Assembly: GCA_040954595.2 (NCBI GenBank)
Contig: CM082594.2
Location: forward strand, 9,052,001-9,116,000
Length of the DNA: 64,000 nt
Direction of reading: 5' to 3'
From: Balanoglossus misakiensis
Lineage: Eukaryota; Hemichordata
This document shows positions 49,140-60,534 of the stretch, piece after piece. Every line of letters starts with the position of its first letter. The stretch's first letter is position 1. The translations under genes and the position numbers were made by a program. Under the pieces are notes generated by a model, which was not told the DNA's origin, did no database searches, and saw nothing but the letters and a program-made list of their open reading frames with translations.

Positions 49140-51649
49140 ACATAATAATATTCACACCTGCGCGAGCATGATACCAGAATCTGAATTTCGGTAACGGTAA
49201 ATTATGACCAGATATACTCTATCAATATTAAGTTTGGTTCTTTTCCAGGCATACCACAACGGTGAGACAAAAATCTTTGGAATGCACACGACAGACACGT
49301 TTTAACATTCCTCAAGAATGTTCCATCTTTAATCCGATTGCCTCGATCGCACGTGAGATTCGCTATCTCGTCACGTACACACGCCAGTGTCCCCCAAATT
49401 CTTTTTTGGCCGATAGCTCGATACCCTTGCCCGATTAACTGACACGGGCGGACATTACTCATAATGTAAGATACTCTTTGGTAGTTTTCGAGAAATATTA
49501 CTATATAAGTATGCAAACAATCCTCTTGGGGGAAAAGAGTACGTGTATGTCGCGTGACAGTTCAGTTTCATTATGAAAGGGGTGTATCATGCATGACAGA
49601 TTTCATCCTATATAATTCACGTGATCATTTCTAGAGTTACACGTGTCAAAATCATGTCATTCCCAAAAGATCGATAAAGCCGAACAAATACTGATGAACC
49701 CTACTTTTCCAAAATCGACAAAAATGTACATTTTTTTCTAAATGGTCTTATGTTTTATACTAGCTCCGTGTCAGAATTAGACATTGAATCATGACGTCAC
49801 AGATCTGGCCAGGTGCCTGTCAAGATAGGTGGCTTCTGCTGTCACATTCCGACAACTACTTGAGATAATTTGTGTTGTTCTTGAAGCGACTTTCTAATTA
49901 CTCCACCCATTTTTAGCCAAGATAAGCAGCCTAGAGGTAGCTAGATACTTATCATGGAGTGTACTGATTGACAAGCTTGAGTTCACTGTAGATGTTGGTG
50001 GGTATTTCAGGTATTTCCAGGGCATCTTAGTCTTGTCGCCATGTCAACATCGGACACCTCAGTCTTTAGGCAGAAGCGTTTTAACGTAAAGAGGTCTCAG
50101 CTATAACGATCCAGTGCCTCCATGACCATGATTTCGGACATGGGTTTTGTAACCTCAGACCTCGCATATTTTTGCGTCGCGTGCTAATTTGGGTAACACC
50201 TGTCATTTATCACGGCTTGACATTGTCTGTTGCGGACAGTGTAGGCCGTGTTTGTGGACAGTAAGTGTAAACAAACGACACGCAACTTAACAAATGCACT
50301 GGAATAGCACAAATACGATTCATGGACATCTCCGGGGGTAGCGTCAACAGTCTTATCTTAATGACCAAGAAGATGCCACGGGGTTCTCAGCGCCCAGGTA
50401 TTCAGCATTTTTGCCCTGATCCTGTCTCCTTCAAACGGAGGACATTTCCAACTGACAGAAATGAAAACATTTGGCAGTAAATTTGGTCGATTGTTCCGAG
50501 GTTGCAATTAGTGTCAAGGCTATGCCTGCCCAATTTGACCGAGGCAATGTTGCAACGTGGCAACCAAACCAGGTACAAACTGGGACAAAAGCGATTTCTT
50601 TTGGATATGGCCAAAAACTGTCTGATCAGCTGTTTCATTCACCAATCAGTTAGTCATTGTCAAGACATATGCCTTTGGCAATATGTACACCCACGATACA
50701 GTTGGATCGGCCATTACCGATAAAGACCGGCGTGCAGTTCTGCTTATAATTATTCAGTTGTAGCGCCCCCATACGAAGGCACGGAGAAGCCGAATATTTG
50801 TAGTTCAATAGATGGGTCTAGTCGGTCTCTCTAAGGTATAAATAACTTCCAACTTTTAATTGTCATGTTGAAGATTACGGACAGTCCTGAATAGTACAGA
50901 TTTGCTACATGATATACTTAAAAGTAATCCGAGTTCAGAGCTGAGCCGACGCTGTTTTTTAAGCCCTGGTGTAAACAGTTGCGGGGCATCGGTCACTTTT
51001 CAAAGGTGTTGTCCGATGCACCTGGGTTTACCTTTCGCCCTGGCTGTACAAGCTTACACGGCTACCTTAAACACGTCGGCCCGTTTCATGGATATGTACA
51101 AGTTTAAGAACCATGTTTGCTTTCTGGCCAACATGTGGTGTGCATATGTCCTAGGGGGAGTTTGATTGATCTTTGACCGACACAAACATCAACTACACAG
51201 TCTTCAAAACTGGGCGATTAACTGTGCTTTTTAACACCTTAGATTCAAAACATGAAAGATATATAGAACAGATTAATTAAAGAGTTGGGGCGCTTTCAGT
51301 AACTGTTTACTGTTTTCTGAACTAAGCACATACAAGGATTAGTATGTCAAGGTATTTTGACTGGTATTTCTCTAACGGCCAGCTATGGTTACCATACCAA
51401 TAACATCTAGGCCTATATGGTGATGCTAGACGAAAATAAAATCAGAAGGGACATGCTTATTTTGCCACTGGTGGCGCTATTTCCAATAACGGTGTTCCAG
51501 TCAACCAAGACCGATTTCAAACATCACGGAAAATGTTATGGAAAATGAAATCAATTACATATTATTGGATCCTGGCCTCTTAATGTACTTGTTTTTCTCA
51601 TTGGCGCAATCAAACTACGTGATTAATTCACTTTCCAGTTCAAAATAAC

Positions 51650-51655
51650 TTTATT
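51650..51655 (-). terminator. Candidate polyadenylation signal of the peptide-precursor gene
   Basis: TTTATT on the plus strand gives AATAAA on the minus strand about 350 bases after the stop codon of the peptide precursor. Chance occurrence is possible. Confidence 0.25.
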
Positions 51656-52002
51656 CGACAAGAGTTTGTATGATTGTGCGAATGTTTAACAATGAGAAAG
51701 ATTACAAAATATATAGTTTCTCCTTCCACCGTGAAAACCTTACTGTTTCAATAGCATGTGAATTTAAACTTGTTAAGTAGATGTAGTATGTCTCCCTAAA
51801 TGACGAGATACTTCATATAAATAGTAAAAGACATCTAGACTTCATGATAAAATGTGGAAATTGAGACGCCACCAATAATACTAAGGGGTTAAGTAATCCA
51901 ATTGAAACAAAAATCACAACAAAAAGACCTATAGGAATGTTATACGATTTACAACAATTTCGACTTTATAACAACAACTTCATTCAGTTTCAAATTATTG
52001 TT

Positions 52003-55000
52003 TCAAAAACGAAATCTCTGACGTTGGTCGAAATAATTCTGCTGTTCATCCAAATAAGACTCTTCATCTGTCTGTTGCAACCGGTCCCTGGTACGGTCGA
52101 TCACTACCTTTGCAAGAAAGCGTTGCAGGCTGGGAGGTAGAATCCTTGACAAGATACTGGCGTCCCCTTCTCTTGGATCTGAAAACGAAGCAGAGGATAA
52201 ATACGAGTGAAACTGTGGCGAAGGGTTGAACCCGAAACGTCGTGCTTTTTCAGTATCCGCCTATAACTGGCGTTTTATTCCCACTTGTCGGTCAATATGG
52301 TTTTATTTGAACGACTTTGCAGTTTTAACCTTTGCTTGCAAGATTTCTAACTCTCGTGACAGCCTCAGTTTGTTTTATCTGAAAACGTGTGAGCGTAAAT
52401 ACACCCTCAGCAGTTGTATACCTTCCCTGAGCTGACACACACCCCCACACACAATATTCAATATTCGACCTGTATAAATATTTGACACCTGCAAATTAAC
52501 TGCACACCGCTGTCGGTTGTCAATCGCACCTGATCCAGTGTAAGAGCTGACGAAGAACTTTCGGCTTAATATGCAAATGATATTCAAATGTGACCGAGGA
52601 AGTGTGTCAGGAAGCGACGGGTCTGATGAAAAGGGTTGTCGGGGCAACCACCAAGATAAGATGTCGGTTCCCAGACTGAGCAGTCAAATTCTTTCTAACG
52701 AGGATGTCAATTGACCATCTTTTTCTTCGTGTCATCTGATTGTCTCTGCTCGAGTTTGAAATTATATTCACTTAGACACAGGAATCTATAGTAAAAGTCT
52801 ATCAAGTTCATACTTTGCCATTTTCTATTTAAAAGGTACATGAGCCAAATCGAAAAAAAAAATCAATTCATACAAACCTCACAATTTCTAAGATCGTTTA
52901 TTGTACATAATAATGACACGGATAGTATTGACCGTGCTACGTGTATCATCGTGAAGCTGCCAATACAAATGTCTAAACAGGAAGCTGATAGGGTTAATGT
53001 TTAGAGTCATCGATAAAGTACCTTGCTGCGAGGTAAGAGCTGTTGTATGTGGTGTTGCTAATTTTGGTCTAGGCATGGACCCTGTTAATAGACAGTATTG
53101 ATAATTCTATCGATTGCAGTCTGAACAATTTTAGCTGAAATGTCACAGACATAGTCTCGTGTCAAGAAGCTCCCTCTCCCCCCAGTCCCCCTCTCTAACT
53201 GACGTTTCATCATATAAGAACTAAAATTTCCAGACAAATGTTGATTTTCATTTCATCGGAGAATACTTCTATAGTAATAAGCTGAATGATCAGCCGCGGA
53301 CTCAAATGTCAAAGGTTTATGACTGATAGTATTTGCGATCAAACCTCAAGTCTGACACATGTAAAGTCGATGTTTGGTCGCCATAAAATCGACCACATGA
53401 ACTTAATTGAACATTTTCAATAACGTCTGTTGTCCATAGGACTTAGATTGTTGTACCATGAAGAGATATAGTTTCTGTTAGACAACATACATTCTCCCAA
53501 GATGCACTGTAATATACTCTTGTGAAACGTCAGAATTAGGCGTCTGCTGATATTGCATGACCAAGGGCATGTTGGTCGCATTGGGGTTTCATGACAGATT
53601 TCACAATTTGAAGGATATGACTAATTGTGCTATGTGAAATTGACTGATTTGACACCAGCCATTATTATTATTATTTTCATCAAAAGGTTACCCGAAATTG
53701 ATGGGGTCAAAATTTGCATTCTAAACCAAAGCTTATCCAAATAACAATTATGTTTCTTGAAATTACACTAGAATTATTGAATTGAATCATATATCTTTTC
53801 TGGCATATTTTGTTTAACTGTTCCATTTTGTTACTATGGGGAATTGTGTTTTATTCCAATAATAATTAAAAAATGGAAAATTGCCCTTTGTCAAATGATG
53901 CAAATGATCACTACTCCTGCGAGAGATCGTAATTGGTTGCCAGAAGCAGACGCATGGATCGAAATAAAATCATTTTTCACAAAACGTAAGACGTACAACT
54001 TATAAATGACACCCCGGTTATGACTATTAACATGAGAATTATTCCATCAACTTGTCAAGGATTAGTTGACCTATTGTTGATGGAATTTCAGCGGTTGCAA
54101 TAATTGGATCTGTTTTACCGCAGCAATATACTACACCACACCACATATCACACTAAGCAGTACCATGTTACCACGTGTTTGTTTTAGACACGGGAAAAGG
54201 TCTAAACGGAAGTGGCAGCGAGAAGTGACTTAACGACGTGGCCTGAAGTGTGATTATTCTCTGTAGGTTGGTGTTAGCACCATTTGCCGTCGGCGTCAAT
54301 TAAGATAATAGTTAGACTTCAAGCAAGTGATCTGTTAAATTGTTAAGTATAGCCTGAAGGATCCTAGCAATATGTGGGAGTTGTAATGGTACGTATCAGT
54401 ATAAATCTGAGAGATATTTTGGACGTTTATTAATATTAAAAGATAACAAAACGCCCCAAAATGACAACGATCCAATTTCACGGACAGTTTTGGCTTTCTC
54501 GTGAATGCTTCCAACGCATTGAACATATCAGTCAAACATTTCTGCCACTGCCTAAATCATTACATATATTTCAAGAAGGACAACCTTGCCTTCATTTTGA
54601 TTTACCTGCCACGGGATATTAATGTCCGTCCAGTTATTAAAAGGTGTGTTGCAGCGTTATCGATGTCATTTCCGTTGGTAATATGTAATTGATCCCACCA
54701 AGAAACAAATAATTTTTCGTATGTCTTACGAAACTGTCATTTTGCCATGAGATTCTGTATTTATTCTCACGGTGAAGTGTCAGTGAAATAATGAATCGGT
54801 TTTCTTATGTATTCATATATAAACTTATTTGGTGGTGAATCTATTGCGAAACGAGCGGAGATTTGCTAAACGCAATAAGACAAAAATGTCATCATCATTT
54901 ATGTTTTATTGTCCTACCTTGGGATCGTTTGCCTGGTCGCCTGCCGCACCATTTGGACCAGAAATCAAGACAAGGCAAGCCCATGTCCGCCGAGACAGAG

Positions 55001-55050
55001 GCACAGACGCAACAACAAAGCACCAGTAAGATTAAAGTTGATCTGTGCAT
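52003..55050 (-). CDS. Putative secreted neuropeptide/peptide-hormone precursor (two exons, 102 aa)
   Basis: Exons in coding order: 55050-54918 and 52178-52003, intron about 2.7 kb. The donor reads CAAG|GTAGGA. The acceptor is preceded by a long pyrimidine run (CCTCTGCTTCGTTTTCAG). Both sides are phase 1, so they join cleanly to 309 bases. Residues 1-21 form a textbook signal peptide (MHRSTLILLVLCCCVCASVSA). Directly after it comes DMGLPCLDFWSKWC (22-35), whose two cysteines can close a ring, followed by GRR (36-38) and PGKR (39-42). These are a Gly amide donor plus dibasic cleavage site and a second GKR amidation/cleavage site. Residues 43-102 are a charged, cysteine-free spacer ending RQRFRF with no amide-donor Gly. 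The layout matches a neuropeptide prepropeptide destined for dense-core vesicles (inference). The ring does not match somatostatin, urotensin II, MCH, CCAP, elevenin or calcitonin closely. An in-frame upstream ATG exists at 55101, but the one at 55050 gives the proper signal peptide. An additional internal exon cannot be excluded. Confidence 0.72.
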
Positions 55051-58000
55051 AGTGTCCAAGTGAAATATCTGCAGAGAAATACGTAGACCCTGTGAAAACA
55101 AATAAAATGTGGAATAAGAACAAATAGGATATACATGTAAAACTAACTAAAACTTATTCAGTGAAAGACCCCAAATGCGAAATGTTCACACTATGGATGT
55201 CAACATCTTTAATTGTTCAATTTAGCGTATATTTAGTCGTTTTAATTTCAAAAGTTTGCTGTTTTTCTGTATCACATTTTAGTGCAGTACAATGTACCAT
55301 CTAAATTACTCAAGTCTCAGAACAGTCGGAAGACTTGTCAATTCCTCGATTTAAGAAATGATGCAACTGCAAATAAAAAAGTGCTGAATAATGCATAAGA
55401 ACTTACCCTCTTCCAATAATCGGATAAAGTTATAGAATGTCGACCACAGTCTCAAATTCGATGCGCCGTCCCCTGTCGGTCTTTCTTCTGTAACGGTTTT
55501 ATGTTCAAATCCCTGTTCTTATAATGTCTGCGTGGTCGTTGTCCAAGTAGTGAAAGTGGGCAAGACGTCACAGTTCACGTGACCTGTGTGTCTTCCTACG
55601 TCTTTGCTGATTGGTTGAGAGCAAGTCTCTTGGAAACTGTTCTTCGCCGGTTATTTTTTACTACTGCCATATATCTTTCTGAGAATCTATTATTCTCGGT
55701 TTATGCAAATCGTTATTTCTATAAAAGGCGACTGTCTCTTAACAGGTTACGATGTGCAAAGAGTTTGAACAAAAAGAAATACTGACAAAGAAATTGATCG
55801 CAAAGTCAATCATGTGTGTTGTAGACAAATAATCTCCAACTTGGAAACGGTTTCATGGTTGTCGCTAAGGAAGTTCCACACGCAGTAATGTGCAGCTCTG
55901 GTCGAGCATGATGTCAATAAATATGAATACACTCGTCATCGGTGATCTCATGATGAAATACGGATTTGCACGGTCTGAAGTAAGGGTTGGAGAATTGTGT
56001 TCAGTTCTTTAATAATTGATCAATCAATCAATCATGGAAAATTTGTACAACTGTAATTTTTCTTCCATCATGTCTTAAGAAGTTCGTTAGATGAGTTATG
56101 GTAGAAGACACGGAAGTCTCTTCCGTCATGTGTTAAGGGGGTGTATGACTGTTATACGTGGTCACGCCTGCGTGGAGTCTAAAGCATGGATTTCTAGCGA
56201 GACTGAATCGGTAGATTTAAAACGAAAAACATCCTTGGCAATTTCCCGGACAATTCCAGATTTAGCGGGTGCAATGCGCTCTAAATAGCCTGAAGCTGTC
56301 ATGTAACCAATTTATTTCTGTCACTGGACGATCACTATACGACGATTAACCGTCTTCAGTAATTACCCCCGTAAATATGACTTCTTGCATTTGGAAAATA
56401 TTAATAGGGAAATTAAATGGGGAGTTCACATAGCGTAATTGATATTTTAACAAACCCATCTTAACGGATTAGTAATCCGATTTTATTTCTCATCCTCCCA
56501 GGTTTAGGCGTCTTTGAGGCGGGCGGAACTCTCTAAACTAGGTGGGCTCCTGAGTTGAATGGGCTAGTCAACGACTTCCCTAATACTCGAACGGGGAGGT
56601 AAGTGCCAGAGGAAATCGTCTGATATGTTGAAACTAGTGACACGTCACGTAAAAAGTAAACCAAATAGACACACAGGAACTTATGAGTCATCCATTTCTT
56701 TTGATATTTCAGTTTTCGGTACGCTACGTTTTTTGAGTGTCGTTCGCTGGCGGCTTTCCATAAAATATAAAGTCCTTAGTATCTTCACCAGTAATTACAT
56801 TTCGTCTCGTCAGAGTTTTTCCTCTTCTGTAACGACAGACATAAATACACGTGAGCAACCTTCGCCTCACTGTTCATCGAATAGTGTACTAGCAGATTTA
56901 AATCGTTGTGAATCAAAAACAACAGTTGATTCTGTTTGGAAGATCAGTAATCACTATTTAAAACTGTTCAAAGCAGTTTGTTAGAAGAGCGAAAAGAACG
57001 CCTTGAAGCTGACTATGTCAATCAAGGACTTTAACTAATCTTGACATTTACCATTGAGAAGTTTTGAAAGTAAGGGGGATTATTTTAAACTGATCCTTCC
57101 TTTACAGGCGATGTGTGCACCAATTTCCTTGAGCTAGTAGGCCTAATTAGGCGTGCAGCAGCATTTAGGACTGAGTGATTTTTTTAAAGCTGGTGTTTTT
57201 TATGAAAAGGTGACTGTCACAATAATTCAGCCTTGATGTTGGAAAACATGCAGTCATACAATCATTAATCTCAGCGTTTCTTCTCACACTTCCTAACAGA
57301 ATGTTGCTCTCCCCGTATCCCATAGTATCCCAACTCACTCAACTTTGTCACGTGTGTGACATTCAAAATTGGACGGACATATGACGTAGTATTTAATAGC
57401 ATTTAACGTCACTGCACAGGTGTTATACGTCATCATCCAATGTTTAAAACTCGTGGTTTTATACTCCTCTGCTGTTCGTAAATCACGTCATTACTTTGTG
57501 ACCGAAACTGACGCGTTGGGAGACTTTTCATTATTCAGGGAGTTCAAAAATGGCAATGTCGTTTAGTAATTTTGATTGCCCTACCACGATTTTGGGTTTT
57601 TACGATATGAATGAATTCGGATGAACATATATTAAATACTTGAAGGGAATACTTATTGAAACATAGCTGAGAGTTGCGTGTGCGTTTACGTCATGGCTAA
57701 CCGAAAGCGATTTTACAATTGTATGATTTTTTCATTCTGATCATTTTAGTAGTGGAAACAGTCAGGTGTGAAATAATACATTCTAATATTTAAGAGAGAA
57801 TTGTCAAAAGTCGTCTCTCAGCACTGAAAATGTGAGAAAAATTAAAGACTGATTTCCAAAGCAGCAAAGTACGAAGTGGGCGGAATTCGCCTCCAAGAAT
57901 GTAAAATATTAACTACTTTTCTCCGAGTATTTTGACGTGGTATCATAAATCGTCAATATTACAATTACTCCCACTCATTACTTTAGGCTGAATACCCTTC

Positions 58001-59488
58001 AACCATAACAATAATATTTTTAGTGTTTTCTAATTAACATGAACCCACAAACTTTCTTGGATCACACTTTTACAACATACATGTCAACTGTGTTTTATAG
58101 AGTAATTTTGTAAATGATAGTTCACCAAATTATGGTTAAAGGTCGCTTGTCTGATTGAATTGTAGTTGTCCATCAAGTGATTCATCAAAGTTGTCCTTTC
58201 CACGATACATCATCACCTCCCCCATGAGATCAAAAACGTCGCAGTTCTAATTCTATCGTCGGTCTCTGTCGCAAAGCGGCCATTCTCTCGTTTAAAAGTG
58301 TCAAAAAATGGCAACCAATCGACGACCTGTGTGTTTGAGAAACGAAATGACTACAAACAAACACCGTCTTCCTTGACAAGGCAGTGCTCGTCGACAAGAA
58401 CGGATTATTGTCAAAATTTATTTCTTTGCAAACATCCCGTGATGTTAATGGGAATATTAATTTCCTGTTCGGCAAGATAGTCTCAGTATAAATTGACTTT
58501 AGACCGCAAACATTTGCCTGACTAAATATATAAGAAATTCGTGTCAAATTAATATTAAAATATCCATAAAATATTGACGTTCTGGTTTATGTTTCTTGGG
58601 TACTCTTTGCTTATGGCCTTTGGTGTAGACATGAAACTTCACTGAAACTTGAATATTTCACGAGTTTATGATGATTTTGTCGTTAGCAGGGAGAAGGGGG
58701 AATTAATTGAAAACTAGGAAATATGAACGCTATTATTAATTTCGAAAAGCTTTTATTTATCCGTGCTTCTGGCCAACACAACTATACAAGATCCAAATTA
58801 TAATAAGCGGCGACGTGTTCATTTGAATTTCAGAAACGCTCTTTCTGATTGGTTGGGAAAAAGTGAACAGGTGTTCGCAGATGTACGAGCGGAGCATGCT
58901 TGCCTCAGTTTTATATTGAAGAAGCAAGAGACGTCGTTTAGGGACCACGCCGTGCTTCAGGGCAGCAGAAATCTCTTTTTGACACGATTGACCGGAGAAA
59001 ACTGAGCGTATCTTCCTCAAGGATGACTTCGAATGTACCCTACTACGGAAGGAGTTCCTTTGTCTTTCCCCGTTAGACTCGAAACTGCTGAAATCGCGGA
59101 ATTCTCCTGGAAAGGCTCTCCATGAGGCACCTCTTCATCACAGACAGACGAGAGAAGTGAAATTGTATCACAAAGGTGAGCGAACTATTGCATTTCAGCT
59201 TCACGTTGATCTCGTCAATGCACCGTGCTATAACACCACGACCTCTTTGAAACAGCGCTTTTTGATCTGGCGCAATATATTTTGGTGTTAGCGTAGTTTA
59301 TCAAACCATATTGGGCGACGGAGGACTGAACTACAAGCCAGCAGAGGGCGCTCTCTCGTCGCTGTACTTCACAGAGAGATCGCGTGCAGTCTTGTTTGTT
59401 GACAAGCAGAAGATTTAGACGTGTATACATTTAGAAAGAATTTGTGGTCCTTGTACCCAACTTGGGAAAAAGTTCTGAATGATGTCAT

Positions 59489-59505
59489 AGGTCACCGGCA
59501 GGTCA
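59489..59505 (+). promoter_or_regulatory. Perfect DR5 element (retinoic acid response element type)
   Basis: Two exact AGGTCA half-sites separated by five bases (CCGGC). AGGTCA-N5-AGGTCA is the classical binding site of retinoic acid receptor/RXR heterodimers (established). No gene start is adjacent: the nearest are the peptide precursor about 4.4 kb to the left and CARNMT1, whose 3' end is about 1 kb to the right. Function is therefore unproven. Confidence 0.5.
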
Positions 59506-60392
59506 GAGTGCACCAATCTACAGACAAGACACGAACCATCATTTTTTAGGAAACAAGGTAATGTACTTTTCTTAATTTAAAAAATCTTGTTTTTCGAAAA
59601 GTGGATGAAAATGGGGCAATCTAAGGGGTAAACACAAATACTTGGGACTCCACTGTGGAAAAGAAAATTGTTCAGCCATTTATTTTCAAACCAATCCCAT
59701 GCTCAAATGCACAGCAACTAAAATGTCCTTCCTTTACATAAAAGTAATGCTTTGATCAAGTCTTGTTAAAAGTATACATGGCTGATTTCTTCAACAAAAG
59801 TTAACATAGCAATGGTGAAATAATAGAGCAAAAAAAAAAACTAAAAACAAACTTAGTCTGTACACAAATAACCTTTATATGAAGTTTCTAAACAAAGAAA
59901 GAATAGTACATTGTGTCCATTCTATATTTCTTGGATAAAACATGCCATTATCACATTGAGTTTTCATGATTGGATTTCATTGTACCACAGAAAGAAGTTG
60001 GCAATTGTATAAATCTTATGTTGATTGTAAACATGATTTCAATGCATTGTCTTAAATATTCTGCATTTCAACAAGTTTATCTTTATTGTAAATATTTTAT
60101 TTGTCTCTGCTGAGCTGTATTAAAATTTGGAAATGGGTTGATGCTTTTAAAAAATGTGTTACTACCATAATTCCATCATATAGGTGGCCTTTCATTAATT
60201 TTCCTTCTGGACTCAGCATATTCTAATATAAAATGTTAATGGAAGGGAAACTGTGATAGTTCTTGCTACATTTAATGTAGTATGCATGCACCAAAGGGCC
60301 TAGTCACCAGAAGAACATGTTTTTTCACCATTTAGTTCCCATAAAAAGCTTTACATTGGCAGTTTGCAATAGTGACACTTCCACCCCCAATT

Positions 60393-60398
60393 TTTATT
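60393..60398 (-). terminator. Candidate polyadenylation signal of CARNMT1
   Basis: AATAAA on the minus strand about 140 bases after the CARNMT1 stop codon, a typical distance. Chance occurrence is possible. Confidence 0.4.
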
Positions 60399-60534
60399 CT
60401 TAATTTTATGAGAAACCCTTTGACTTTGATTTCCAAGGCGTATTCTACCCTGTGGTTGATTTTTTACCCACAATTCAATTCTATATCCTGTCATTTCAGA
60501 TGGCAAGAAGTGACACCCAGAGTCAACATCGGTG

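Larger units (their letters stand above)
33746..52002. other. Long gene-poor stretch (about 18 kb)
   Basis: No gene with a recognisable family signature was found. Contents: a possible upstream exon end of the Ras-like gene at 36507, an inverted repeat at 41038-41190, five poly-C tracts between 40.0 and 49.2 kb, a short tandem repeat at 45.6 kb, and one possible terminal exon on the minus strand at 47219-46999. Several open frames of 70-140 codons exist, but none shows a known fold. It could hold regulatory DNA or introns of a gene extending across it. Confidence 0.5.
55051..60534. other. Intergenic region between peptide precursor and CARNMT1
   Basis: About 5.5 kb without a recognisable gene. 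The left end should hold the promoter of the peptide-precursor gene. A perfect DR5 nuclear-receptor element lies at 59489-59505. Candidate minus-strand AATAAA at 60398-60393 could end the CARNMT1 transcript. The open frames at 58.2-59.0 kb are short and unremarkable. Confidence 0.5.

Noticed and set aside
49205-49516. Minus-strand cysteine-containing frame vaguely like a rhamnose-binding lectin domain
   Set aside because: The cysteine spacing and the conserved Gly-Arg/Tyr motifs of that domain are not met, and no splice context supports it.
54271-54300. TAGCACCATTTG, matching the start of the mir-29/mir-285 family
   Set aside because: The flanking sequence does not pair into a convincing precursor hairpin, and the match fades after twelve bases.
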